Source: Lachnospiraceae bacterium
GTDB lineage: Bacteria > Bacillota_A > Clostridia > Lachnospirales > Lachnospiraceae
Length of the DNA: 49,836 nucleotides
Assembly (NCBI GenBank): GCA_017522685.1
Contig: JAFWYN010000011.1
Span: 1 to 49,836, forward strand
Direction: 5' to 3'
Below, piece by piece: positions 9,134 through 17,562 of this stretch. The first letter of the stretch is position 1. Each line of letters opens with the position of its first letter. The position numbers were made by a program, and so were the translations under genes. The notes below the pieces were generated by a model. The model was not told where the DNA came from and searched no databases. It saw only the letters and a list, made by a program, of their open reading frames with translations.

Positions 9134-10519
9134 ATGCAGAAGTTATATGTGAAGGATAAACAATTTTATAAAAACGCATTTGGCATTGCATTACCAATTG
9201 CATTCCAGGGCTTGATTACTACCGGTGTAAATATGGCAGATAATGTTATGGTGGCTGAAGTGGGGCAGACACAGTTTGCAGCAGTTTCAGCAGCAAATCA
9301 GTTTATTGGTATTTTTCATATCTTCTGTATGGGCATTGGTATGGGGGCTTCTGTATTGGTATCCCGATACTTTGGTATGAAGGATAAAGATTCCTTGAAA
9401 AAAACGGTGGCGATTATGCTTCGTTTATGTTTGGCTATGTCGTTACTATTCTGCGTAATTACCATACTTATTCCGGAACAAATTATGCGAATCTATACTG
9501 AGGAAGATGGAATCATACATGAAGGTATGAAGTATCTTGAGTATTCAGTGATTACATATTTTTTAATGGGATTATCCTTAACAACGACGATAGTATTGCG
9601 TAATGTAAAGCAGGTGAGATTGCCATTATACACCTCAATCGCAGCATTATTTGTGAATGTGGGAGCCAATTATATTTTTATTTTTGGTAAATTCGGTGCA
9701 CCCAGAATGGAAGTGGCGGGTGCTGCATTGGGAACCTTAATTGCCAGATTTTTTGAATTTTCCATAATATGCGGTTATTTATTGTTTAAGGATAAAGAAA
9801 TTGGATTCCGGATTCGCCACCTTTTTGCACCGGTGGGAGTGTTGTGGAGAGAGTACATACGTATCAGTATCCCGGTATTAATCAGTGATGGTATTTTAGC
9901 ATTGGGAAATAATTCTGTGGCTATGGTGATAGGACGCTTGGGTGAAAGTTTCATGGCAGCCAATACAGTGACGGTGACCACACAGCAGTTAAGTTCTGTC
10001 ATGACCCAGGGATTTGCACAGTCCGGTGCGATTGTTACAGGATATACCTTGGGAGAAGGAGAACGTGAAAAGGCACAGAAGCAGGGATATGCATTTCTTG
10101 GTATCGGTCTTTTGTTTGGTGTTTTGGCCGGTTTGATTATTTTACTTATCAGTAATCCTATGATTAGTGCGTATAGCAAGCTTACGGAGGAAACCAGAGA
10201 GATTGCTAAGCAGCTGATGTTGTCCATCAGTATTATCGTAGTATTCCAGGCGACCAACAGTATTATGACCAAGGGCGTGCTTCGCGGAGGCGGAGATACC
10301 AAGATGCTGATGCTGGCTGATAATGTTTTCCTTTGGGTAATATCTCTTCCTTTGGGTTTGCTGGCAGGCTTTGTATGGCATCTGCAGCCTTTCTGGATTT
10401 ACTTCTTCTTAAAGAGTGACCAGGTAGTGAAAGCCTTCTGGTGTCTGATTCGTCTGAACAGCGGTAAATGGATTAAGAAGATTAAGTCCGCCAATGAATT
10501 AGAGGAAGTGATTGAATAA
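9134..10519 (+). CDS. MATE family multidrug/cation efflux transporter
   Basis: This 461-residue protein has about 12 transmembrane segments and the pattern of the MatE family (DinF/NorM type). Signs are the N-terminal LPIAFQGLITTGVNMADNVM stretch, GMGASVLVSRYFG, and the repeat-half equivalents SVMTQGFAQSGAIVTGYTLG and VLRGGGDTKML. MATE proteins export cationic compounds or metabolites in exchange for Na+ or H+. It has its own promoter and is followed by a strong terminator at 10544-10570, so it is probably monocistronic. The substrate cannot be predicted. Confidence 0.92.
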   Translation: MQKLYVKDKQFYKNAFGIALPIAFQGLITTGVNMADNVMVAEVGQTQFAAVSAANQFIGIFHIFCMGIGMGASVLVSRYFGMKDKDSLKKTVAIMLRLCLAMSLLFCVITILIPEQIMRIYTEEDGIIHEGMKYLEYSVITYFLMGLSLTTTIVLRNVKQVRLPLYTSIAALFVNVGANYIFIFGKFGAPRMEVAGAALGTLIARFFEFSIICGYLLFKDKEIGFRIRHLFAPVGVLWREYIRISIPVLISDGILALGNNSVAMVIGRLGESFMAANTVTVTTQQLSSVMTQGFAQSGAIVTGYTLGEGEREKAQKQGYAFLGIGLLFGVLAGLIILLISNPMISAYSKLTEETREIAKQLMLSISIIVVFQATNSIMTKGVLRGGGDTKMLMLADNVFLWVISLPLGLLAGFVWHLQPFWIYFFLKSDQVVKAFWCLIRLNSGKWIKKIKSANELEEVIE

Positions 10520-10543
10520 TTTAATGTAGTAAAGTGTTGAAAA

Positions 10544-10570
10544 AAGGGTTGCGTTGCAACCCTTCTTTTT
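10544..10570 (+). terminator. Rho-independent terminator after the MATE gene
   Basis: A perfect 9-base stem (AAGGGTTGC with GCAACCCTT) with a 3-base loop is followed by CTTTTT. It lies 25 bases after the MATE stop codon. Confidence 0.88.
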
Positions 10571-10613
10571 ATATACTATAAACTAGGAGAATTTGGTACT
10601 TGGAGGTACAGAC

Positions 10614-11516
10614 ATGTATTATAACAATATTTTGGAATTAATCGGCAATACCCCTTTGCTTAGTCTGGAGGAGACTACCGGTTGTCATATTTATGCAAAG
10701 GCAGAATTTTTAAATCCGGGAGGAAGTATTAAGGATCGTATTGCACTTAATATGTTGGAAGAAGCAGAAAAGAGCGGTAAGTTAAAGCCCGGTATGACCA
10801 TTATTGAGCCCACATCCGGCAATACCGGTATCGGTCTGGCACTGTGTGGCGTTCGTAAGGGATACAAGGTCATTATCGTCATGCCGGAAAATATGAGTGA
10901 TGAGCGTAAGAAGATTATCAAGGCTTTGGGAGCCGAGCTGGTGTTGACTCCTCCGGAACTAAGTATCGGCGGTTCTGTGGATAAGGCTTTGGAGATTGCA
11001 TCATCGTCCGATGAATATTTTGTACCGCAGCAGTTTGAAAATCCGGCAAATCCGGAGGCACATTTTAACGGTACAGCCAAGGAGATTCTGGAACAATTGG
11101 ATGAGAAGATTGATGTATTTGTGTCCGGTATCGGTAGCGGTGGTACCTTGCAGGGCATCGCATCCCGCATTCTGGAGAAGAATCCGGATTGTAAGATTGT
11201 GGCAGTGGAGCCCAAGAATGTTTCGGCATTGTTGGGGGATGAGCCGGGACTCCATCAGATACAGGGGATTGGTGACGGTTTTGTGCCGGAGGTGTTGGAT
11301 ACTTCCATTATCACGGATATTGTAGAAGTTACAGATGAAGATGCCATAAATACAGCAAGAGAATTAGCAAAGGTACAGGGATTTTTGGTGGGGACCTCTT
11401 CCGGTGCCAATGTATGGGCAGCTAAGCAGATGGCGAAGAAGTATGGTGAAGATAAAGTGATTGTCACCATATTGGCAGACAGAGCGGAGAGATATTTCAG
11501 TACAGCATTGATTTAG
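10614..11516 (+). CDS. cysK: Cysteine synthase A (O-acetylserine sulfhydrylase)
   Basis: This 300-residue PLP enzyme of fold type II makes L-cysteine from O-acetylserine and sulfide. The PLP lysine is Lys40 in NPGGSIKDR, the substrate-binding loop is TSGNTG at 67-72, and the phosphate cup is GSGGT at about 174-178. ERYFST near the C-terminus matches the family end. I chose the ATG at 10614 because GGAGG at 10602-10606 is 7 bases upstream; an upstream in-frame TTG at 10593 has no proper spacing. Length is normal for the family. A role in other beta-replacement reactions is possible, as close relatives overlap in sequence. No cysE lies in the window. Confidence 0.93.
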   Translation: MYYNNILELIGNTPLLSLEETTGCHIYAKAEFLNPGGSIKDRIALNMLEEAEKSGKLKPGMTIIEPTSGNTGIGLALCGVRKGYKVIIVMPENMSDERKKIIKALGAELVLTPPELSIGGSVDKALEIASSSDEYFVPQQFENPANPEAHFNGTAKEILEQLDEKIDVFVSGIGSGGTLQGIASRILEKNPDCKIVAVEPKNVSALLGDEPGLHQIQGIGDGFVPEVLDTSIITDIVEVTDEDAINTARELAKVQGFLVGTSSGANVWAAKQMAKKYGEDKVIVTILADRAERYFSTALI

Positions 11517-11580
11517 GGGCGGTTATGTAACTTATAGGTATGCAGTATATGAACATAGCAGAAGCTATATAGGGGTACTA

Positions 11581-12945
11581 ATGAAGCATATTTTAATTGT
11601 AGATGACAGTAATATGTATTGTATAATTGCCAAGAATGCGTTGGAAAGCACTTATCGTATTTCTCTGGCACATTCCGGACCGGAAGCCTTAGCTTTTTTG
11701 GAGAAGGAGATTCCGGATTTGATTCTCATGGATATTGAGATGCCTAAGATGAGCGGCAAAGAAGTGCTCAGACAGATCAAATCCCATAAGGAGTGGTCTA
11801 AGATACCGGTGATGTTTATGACGGCACTTTCTGAACTGGAAACAGAAGCAGAGTGCTTGGAGCTTGGCGCGGATGATTTTATTACCAAACCCATAAAGCC
11901 GTTAATTATGGCCAGTCGTGTCAGCAAACTCTTGGAACTCTATGATTTGCGTAAGGATTTGGAACATCAGCTGATGAAGCGCACCCAGCAGATGGAGATG
12001 GCTACATTAAAGTCATTGACTGATGCTTTGACCGGATTACATAACAGGGATTATTTGGAAAAGAAACTGAATGAGCTTCTGGAGGAAGGTCATGCAGGTG
12101 CCCTGTTTATGATTGATTTGGATAATTTCAAAGGAATTAATGATACCTACGGCCATATTGTGGGAGATAAGACTTTGCAGATTTTTGCGGAGGTTTTGCG
12201 GACCTATTCCCGTGAGGATGATGTAATATGCCGATTGGCCGGGGATGAATTTGTGACCTTTTATCCGGAACTGACGGACAGAGAGATTGCCGCAAAAAAA
12301 GCCGGCGATATTATTAAGCTGTTTAATGAAAGAATGGCATCCTTAGGATATCCGGATGTGGTTTCGGTTTCCATAGGTATCATGATGGCTACCGGAGATG
12401 AGGATTATGTAAGCTTATACAATAACGCGGACAAATCCCTCTATTACGTGAAGAATAACGGTAAAAATTCTTACCATTTTTACGGAGAACAAAAAATCAG
12501 TTCCGAAAAAAGCAGTACAGAGGTGGATTTGGAAGTTGTACATCGTATGATGGAACAGGGTGTGGTACAAACCGGCGGTGCCTTTAGTGTTGCTTATGAA
12601 GAATTTCAAAAACTGTATGATTTTGTAATCCGCTATGTAGAACGTAAGAAACAGGAAATACAAATCGTATTGTTTACTTTAAGAATGGGGAATGAATACC
12701 TGGCAGGTATCAGCATGGATAGTGCCATGGAGATATTAGAGAAATCAGTGGTATCTTCTCTCAGAGCCATGGATGCGGGTACCAAGTACAGTAATAAACA
12801 GTACATTGTATTATTAATGGACACAGATACAGAGAATGGCAAGAAAGTGGCGGACAGAGTCATAAGAAAGTTTTACCAGAATGCGGAGATTGCGGTATCC
12901 GGTGTCAATGTAAGCTATGATATACAGGCCAGAAAGCCGCAGTAG
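11581..12945 (+). CDS. Response regulator with GGDEF diguanylate cyclase
   Basis: This 454-residue protein has an N-terminal receiver domain (1-120; phospho-acceptor Asp51, acidic pocket Asp9-Asp10, Lys103). A linker helix leads to a GGDEF domain (about 145-300). The active-site motif is AGDEF at 220-224, a form known in active cyclases. Five residues upstream is an RxxD inhibitory site (Arg211-Asp214). It should make cyclic di-GMP from GTP on phosphorylation, with product feedback. The region about 340-450 resembles a second, degenerate cyclase-like fold without the GGDEF motif. It heads a three-gene operon with a TIR protein (12-base gap) and a DHH phosphoesterase. No cognate kinase is adjacent. 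Confidence 0.92.
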   Translation: MKHILIVDDSNMYCIIAKNALESTYRISLAHSGPEALAFLEKEIPDLILMDIEMPKMSGKEVLRQIKSHKEWSKIPVMFMTALSELETEAECLELGADDFITKPIKPLIMASRVSKLLELYDLRKDLEHQLMKRTQQMEMATLKSLTDALTGLHNRDYLEKKLNELLEEGHAGALFMIDLDNFKGINDTYGHIVGDKTLQIFAEVLRTYSREDDVICRLAGDEFVTFYPELTDREIAAKKAGDIIKLFNERMASLGYPDVVSVSIGIMMATGDEDYVSLYNNADKSLYYVKNNGKNSYHFYGEQKISSEKSSTEVDLEVVHRMMEQGVVQTGGAFSVAYEEFQKLYDFVIRYVERKKQEIQIVLFTLRMGNEYLAGISMDSAMEILEKSVVSSLRAMDAGTKYSNKQYIVLLMDTDTENGKKVADRVIRKFYQNAEIAVSGVNVSYDIQARKPQ

Positions 12946-12957
12946 AAGGAGATTTGC

Positions 12958-14295
12958 ATGTATTTATTTCTATCACATTCCTCAAAAGAATATGATATTG
13001 CAGAAAAAATATGTGATTACTTAGAAAATCATGGTCATTCCTGTTTTTTGGCCCCTCGGGATATACGTTCGGGCCATATTTATGCACAGGAGATTATGGA
13101 GGGTATTGAGAGTACCGATGCCATGTTGGTACTATTATCAAAGGCATCCAATGAGTCGCCTCATGTTTTAAGAGAAGTGGAAAGTGCTGTCAGTAAGAAT
13201 AAGACTGTTTTCGTATATCAGCTGGAAGAAGTGGAATTAAGCAAATCCCTGCAATATTTCCTAATGACCCATCAGTGGATAGGAAAGTTTTCTGACGGGA
13301 ATTATGATGGGATTCTGCAGTCCATTACGCAGTATGGCGAGCCCAATGGGGAACGAAGAGGCATAGGGAAGGATAGATGTGATAAAGCGAATACCGGAAG
13401 AAAGCAATTTAAGTGGGTATTATGGCCGGTTCTGTTGTTGGTAGCAGTAGGTTTATTTATTTGCTGCATAAACAAGGGCGAGAAAGCGAAAGAGCAAGCA
13501 TTAATAAATGAGGAAACAGCCCAAACCTGGAAACCGGGAGAGAGAATTGTTTTCGGAAGATATGGACAGGAGGATATTTGCTGGCGGGTTTTAAGGGTGT
13601 CACAAAACGGAAAAGAAGCAATTCTTATAGCTGAGAATATATTGTCCATGAAGGCATATGATGCAGCAGAAAGCGGAAAATATAATGAAGCCCTGGATAC
13701 GAACTATTGGGGAAAGGATATTTCCGGTATGGATTTAGATTTGCAGCATCAGCTTCGGGGAAATAATGATTGGGAAACATCCAATATCAGAACCTGGTTG
13801 AACAGTGCAGATGAAAATGTGACCTATGAGAACGGAATTCCCCAAGCATCCGCCATGTCGGAATTGAAAAACGGTTATCACAAGGAACCTGGCTTTTTAA
13901 GCTATTTTACGGAAGCAGAGCAAAAAGACAGTCTGGTTACAAAAGTGGAGACCAACGGAAAAGAAACGGAAGATAAAGTGTTCTTATTGTCATCCGAGGA
14001 GCTTGAATGGCTGGAGGAAGCCAATGTCAGTCGTTTAGCAGTGCCTACAGAATATGCATTAGTGCAGGATAAAGCTGACTGGTATGATAGCTATGCATTG
14101 GAACTTGGTGCAGAAGATTTCTACTGGTGGTTACGGGATAGCAGCGCAACCAACGGATATCAGGCTTATATGGTGTGTAGTAGTATCAGTCAGGAAGAAA
14201 TCAGAGCGGAAAGTGTGGGATTGGAAGGCTATGGAATCAGACCGGTGTTGACCATTCGTACAGATTCTGAAATTGTGAAAAGAATAGAAAGGTGA
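12958..14295 (+). CDS. TIR domain - transmembrane - DUF6273-like protein
   Basis: This 445-residue protein opens with a TIR domain (1-125): MYLFLSHSSKEYD is the first strand and box 1, LAPRDIRSG the next conserved loop, and REVESA (Glu73/Glu75) holds the glutamate expected for NAD-cleaving TIR domains. Residues 152-171 form one transmembrane segment. The rest (about 190-440) resembles DUF6273, with CWRVLRV, WETSNIRTWLN, and WWLRDSSAT near the end. Topology would put TIR inside and DUF6273 outside the cell. AAGGAG lies 6 bases before the ATG. The gene is 12 bases after the cyclase and 4 bases before the DHH gene. Whether the TIR is an active NADase or only a binding module is unknown. Confidence 0.85.
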   Translation: MYLFLSHSSKEYDIAEKICDYLENHGHSCFLAPRDIRSGHIYAQEIMEGIESTDAMLVLLSKASNESPHVLREVESAVSKNKTVFVYQLEEVELSKSLQYFLMTHQWIGKFSDGNYDGILQSITQYGEPNGERRGIGKDRCDKANTGRKQFKWVLWPVLLLVAVGLFICCINKGEKAKEQALINEETAQTWKPGERIVFGRYGQEDICWRVLRVSQNGKEAILIAENILSMKAYDAAESGKYNEALDTNYWGKDISGMDLDLQHQLRGNNDWETSNIRTWLNSADENVTYENGIPQASAMSELKNGYHKEPGFLSYFTEAEQKDSLVTKVETNGKETEDKVFLLSSEELEWLEEANVSRLAVPTEYALVQDKADWYDSYALELGAEDFYWWLRDSSATNGYQAYMVCSSISQEEIRAESVGLEGYGIRPVLTIRTDSEIVKRIER

Positions 14296-14299
14296 GAGT

Positions 14300-15793
14300 A
14301 TGGTACTGAATCAGTTATTGCAATATGATGATATCGTAATACAGATACATGATAATCCGGATGCGGATGCAGTGGGGTCCGGATATGCGATTTATCAGTT
14401 TCTTAAGGAACACGGTAAGCAGGTGCGCCTGGTGTATGGAGGAAGATATCCTATCAGCAAGAATAATATGGTGATGTTTATCAGGGAACTGGAGATACCT
14501 GTGGAGTATGTTACGGAGCTTGCCAAGCCCCAGTTGCTTGTGACGGTGGATTGCCAGTATGGAGAAGGCAATGTGCAAACCTTTGAAGCGGAACATATCG
14601 CTATGATAGACCATCACAATACCGGTAAAATGTCGGACGATATGTCAGAAATCCGTAGCCATTTGGTGAGCTGTGCCACTATATGCTATGCCATGCTTCG
14701 TGATGAGGGATATGATATCAATGCCAATAATAAAGTGGCTACTGCTTTATATTACGGATTGTTTATGGACAGTAATCAGTTGTCGGAAATCAGTCATCCT
14801 TATGATAAGGACATGATAGAACTGTTACAATTTGACAGAGACCTGATTAATCGGTTAAAGTATGCCAATTTAAGTATTGTGGACTTTGAAACGGCGGGAT
14901 TTGCCATATTAAGTAAAAAATATAACGAACAATACAGATATGCATTGATTAAAGTGAAGGAATGTGACCCTAATCTATTGGGAGTTATCGGTGACTTTGC
15001 ACTTCAAGTGGACTGTATTGACGTAGGAGTGTCTTACTGCGAATATCCCGGTGGATATAAGATTTCCGTAAGAAGTTGTCTTATGGAAGTTGCTGCTAAT
15101 GAATTGTCTTCCTTCTTAACAGAAGGAATCGGTGACGGCGGCGGACATCTGGATAAAGCAGGTGGCTTTATATCCCAGTACAAGTTTCTGGAAAAATACG
15201 AGGATATGGATATTGAAGAGTATTTCCGAAAGAGGATGACGGAATACTACGAAGAATATGAGGTGGTCCGTTTTGGAGAAGGAATGAAGGACAGAGAAGC
15301 CTTCAAGAAGTATCGTAAGCGTGCCAATATGTTTGGTTTTGTGAAGACCACGGATTTATTTGAAGAGGGTGTGGAATGTAAAGTCAGAACTCTGGAAGGG
15401 GATGTATTTGTTACCTGTGCAGAGGATACCTATATCATGATTGGCTTGGAAGGAGAGGTATATCCCATTAAGAAGGATACTTTTGAGCAAAGATATAGTG
15501 TATCAGAGGTGGCTTATGATAAGGTGTTTGATTATTCACCTTCCGTGATAAAACAGGGTACCAATACTCTTGTGAAGATATTGCCCATAGCAAAAGCCTG
15601 TATGTCCAAGCCCGGTGCCATGATTTGGGCAAAGCCGGTTGACATTCATACCAAGGTATTTACCAGATGGAATTATGAGACATATATGAATGCCAGACCG
15701 GGGGATATGATTTGTTACAGTATGCAGGATGAAAACGATGTGTATGTGGTACAACGCAGTAATTTTGCCATGATTTATGAGGAAGTACTTTGA
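14300..15793 (+). CDS. DHH/DHHA1 family phosphoesterase with C-terminal extension
   Basis: This 497-residue protein has the manganese-binding motifs of DHH phosphoesterases: HDNPDADAVGSG (17-28), Asp84 in VTVDC, DHH at 104-106, and Asp157 in FMDSNQ. The DHHA1 half carries the substrate-binding GDGGGH (about 278-283). Relatives cleave oligoribonucleotides, 3'-phosphoadenosine phosphate or linear and cyclic dinucleotides (NrnA, GdpP/PDE types). Residues about 340-497 form an extra region that I do not recognise, with no transmembrane or PAS domain as in GdpP. The gene starts 4 bases after the TIR gene stop, so it is probably co-translated. Its exact nucleotide substrate cannot be read from sequence. 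Confidence 0.88.
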   Translation: MVLNQLLQYDDIVIQIHDNPDADAVGSGYAIYQFLKEHGKQVRLVYGGRYPISKNNMVMFIRELEIPVEYVTELAKPQLLVTVDCQYGEGNVQTFEAEHIAMIDHHNTGKMSDDMSEIRSHLVSCATICYAMLRDEGYDINANNKVATALYYGLFMDSNQLSEISHPYDKDMIELLQFDRDLINRLKYANLSIVDFETAGFAILSKKYNEQYRYALIKVKECDPNLLGVIGDFALQVDCIDVGVSYCEYPGGYKISVRSCLMEVAANELSSFLTEGIGDGGGHLDKAGGFISQYKFLEKYEDMDIEEYFRKRMTEYYEEYEVVRFGEGMKDREAFKKYRKRANMFGFVKTTDLFEEGVECKVRTLEGDVFVTCAEDTYIMIGLEGEVYPIKKDTFEQRYSVSEVAYDKVFDYSPSVIKQGTNTLVKILPIAKACMSKPGAMIWAKPVDIHTKVFTRWNYETYMNARPGDMICYSMQDENDVYVVQRSNFAMIYEEVL

Positions 15794-15798
15794 GGAAT

Positions 15799-15817
15799 CT
15801 CTGATAATGTATCAGAG
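15799..15817. repeat. Inverted repeat after the DHH gene
   Basis: CTCTGATA and TATCAGAG pair perfectly around ATG, and the flanks GAGGAAT and ATACCTC extend the stem imperfectly. No T tract follows, so it is not a standard terminator. It starts 5 bases after the DHH stop codon and may protect the 3' end of the message. Confidence 0.4.
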
Positions 15818-15854
15818 TGCAATACCTCACGTGTGACATAAAGAGGAAAAATCG

Positions 15855-15898
15855 GCGGACATTTAGCGGAATATACGTTAAGTGGTCCGCTGCTTTTT
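15855..15898 (+). terminator. Probable terminator of the GGDEF-TIR-DHH operon
   Basis: GCGGAC at 15855-15860 pairs with GTCCGC at 15885-15890, followed by TGCTTTTTG. The inner part pairs poorly, so confidence is moderate. The position, 60 bases after the DHH stop, fits. Confidence 0.5.
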
Positions 15899-15982
15899 GC
15901 TTGTATACACCATTTCACTAGATTGATTTGATAGCCCTTAAGTTCGATACAAGTGATACAATTGGGATGAATACAGCTACTG

Positions 15983-16228
15983 CTATTGCAATAAGGCGAT
16001 ATTACCGTGTGTTATGCGGAAATTGATATGAGAGGTGAAAATATCCTGATGGGGATTGTAGGTGTAGCCTAAGGGATCTACCGGGTAGTTTAAATGTTCG
16101 GTCTTTTCTGCAAGACTGAGAGAACGACTTTTTCTAATACACTTAACTTTTTTCAGGTGCAAAAGAAGTGCGGATATGAGTAGGATGAATAAGGGAATCA
16201 GGAATATAAGGGAAATAGAATGACTCAT
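15983..16228 (-). pseudogene. DUF4474-like remnant, short membrane-anchored protein
   Basis: The minus strand encodes about 81 residues: an N-terminal hydrophobic segment (about 3-24), a basic stretch, then VDPLGYTYNPHQDIFTS. This last part resembles the start of the DUF4474 domain, which in other clostridial proteins runs on as a WQR-type stretch. Here the reading frame stops about 18 residues later and the expected continuation is absent, so the gene looks truncated or decayed. I chose the ATG at 16228; a weak AAAGAG site lies 6 bases before it. An alternative is a real small membrane protein. Confidence 0.4.
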
Positions 16229-16232
16229 AGCA

Positions 16233-16282
16233 AACTCTTTTCGACAATTTACAACATTATGCGTCAATTATCGAAAAGAGTT
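16233..16282. repeat. 17-base inverted repeat between divergent genes
   Basis: The arms 16233-16249 and 16266-16282 match at 16 of 17 positions, around a 16-base centre. It lies just upstream of the minus-strand start at 16228 and about 45 bases before the -35 of the dehydrogenase promoter. It could be an operator for a dimeric regulator or a trace of a mobile element end. No T tract follows, so a terminator is unlikely. Confidence 0.55.
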
Positions 16283-16327
16283 CGCGAAAACAGAGAAAAA
16301 GAACGTGAAATAAGATAAAACATTCCC

Positions 16328-16356
16328 TTTACTTCTCGGAATGAATGATGTAAAAT
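16328..16356 (+). promoter_or_regulatory. Promoter for diaminopimelate dehydrogenase gene
   Basis: TTTACT (16328-16333) and TAAAAT (16351-16356) are 17 bases apart. The -35 matches the consensus at four of six bases. A leader of about 45 bases would follow. Confidence 0.4.
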
Positions 16357-16408
16357 AACAAAAGATTCCTAACATAAAAGTTTGGTTAGTGGAGAGGAGT
16401 GTATGGAT

Positions 16409-17395
16409 ATGAAGATACGAATTGGTATTTTAGGCTATGGTAATTTGGGAAAAGGTATAGAGTGTGCAATAAAGCAGAATGATGATATGGAGCTGGTAGC
16501 GGTGTTTACCAGAAGATCTCCGGACAAGGTGAAGATTTTAACCGAGGGCGTTACGATTTACCATGTGGATCAGATTCTTGATAAGAAAGACGATATTGAT
16601 GTTTTGATTCTGTGTGGCGGAAGTGCTACTGATTTGCCTGTTCAGACCCCGGAGTATGCAAAGTATTTTAATGTGGTAGACAGCTTTGATACCCACGCAA
16701 GGATTCCTGAGCATTTTGCGGCAGTGGATGCATCTGCAAAGGAAAATGGTAATGTGGCTATGATTTCCTGTGGTTGGGATCCCGGAATGTTTTCTATCAA
16801 TAGATTGTATGGAGAAGCAGTTCTGCCAAAAGGAAGCACATATACCTTCTGGGGTAAAGGCGTAAGCCAGGGACATTCCGATGCCATTCGTCGTATTGAT
16901 GGTGTTGCCAATGCTATTCAGTATACCATTCCCTTAGATGAGGCGCTGGAAGCTGTAAGAAGCGGCAGCAATCCTCAGTTATCCGCAAGACAGAAGCATC
17001 TTAGAGAGTGCTTTGTTGTGGCTGAGGAAGGTGCTGATTTGGCACGAATTGAGCAGGAAATTAAGACCATGCCCAATTACTTTGCTGATTATGATACCAT
17101 TGTGCATTTTATTTCAGAGGAGACTCTTAAGAGAGAGCATGCCGGCATGGCACATGGCGGTTTTGTGATTCAGAGCAGCAAAACCGGCTGGAACGAAGAG
17201 AACACCGCAATCATCGAATACAGCCTGAAGCTGGATTCCAATCCGGAGTTTACTTCATTGGTGTTGGTAGCCTATGCCAGAGCAGTGTATCGCATGAAGA
17301 AGGAAGGCATGAGCGGATGCAAAACCGTATTTGATGTGGCACCTGCATACTTAAGCCCCTACAGTGCTGAGGAATTAAGAAAGAGAATATTATAA
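16409..17395 (+). CDS. ddh: meso-Diaminopimelate dehydrogenase
   Basis: This 328-residue NADPH-dependent enzyme converts tetrahydrodipicolinate to meso-diaminopimelate in one step, supplying peptidoglycan cross-links and lysine. The Rossmann start is RIGILGYGNLGKG, and the family-specific stretches SCGWDPGMFS, FWGKGVSQGHSDA and DGVANAIQYT are present. Length and motifs fit the Ddh family. The start is either ATG 16409 or ATG 16403 (two residues longer). The ribosome site GGAGAGGAG at 16391-16399 could serve either, and I prefer 16409, which begins MKIRIGI. It has its own promoter and terminator. Confidence 0.93.
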   Translation: MKIRIGILGYGNLGKGIECAIKQNDDMELVAVFTRRSPDKVKILTEGVTIYHVDQILDKKDDIDVLILCGGSATDLPVQTPEYAKYFNVVDSFDTHARIPEHFAAVDASAKENGNVAMISCGWDPGMFSINRLYGEAVLPKGSTYTFWGKGVSQGHSDAIRRIDGVANAIQYTIPLDEALEAVRSGSNPQLSARQKHLRECFVVAEEGADLARIEQEIKTMPNYFADYDTIVHFISEETLKREHAGMAHGGFVIQSSKTGWNEENTAIIEYSLKLDSNPEFTSLVLVAYARAVYRMKKEGMSGCKTVFDVAPAYLSPYSAEELRKRIL

Positions 17396-17407
17396 TTAAG
17401 AACTAAG

Positions 17408-17455
17408 AGCCTTTTTCCCACAACCATGAGGTTGAAAAGAAAAGGGCTTTTTGTT
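17408..17455 (+). terminator. Terminator after ddh
   Basis: A compound hairpin pairs AGCC/GGGCT and T/A runs outside and CAACC/GGTTG inside, then runs into TTTTTG. It starts 13 bases after the ddh stop codon. Confidence 0.7.
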
Positions 17456-17562
17456 ATACTAAAAGTGGTATAAGGACTGAAAATATTAAGTTTTAACTGA
17501 AAAATGCCGATAGTGAAAGCATAAAGAACCTAAAAACCGTGATTGAAAATATGAGGATTCCT

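Noticed and set aside
12958..14295. Thoeris-type defence system
   Set aside because: There is a TIR protein, but no ThsA-like partner (SIR2 or macro/SLOG domain) in the window, and the TIR is membrane-bound with a DUF6273-like outer domain.
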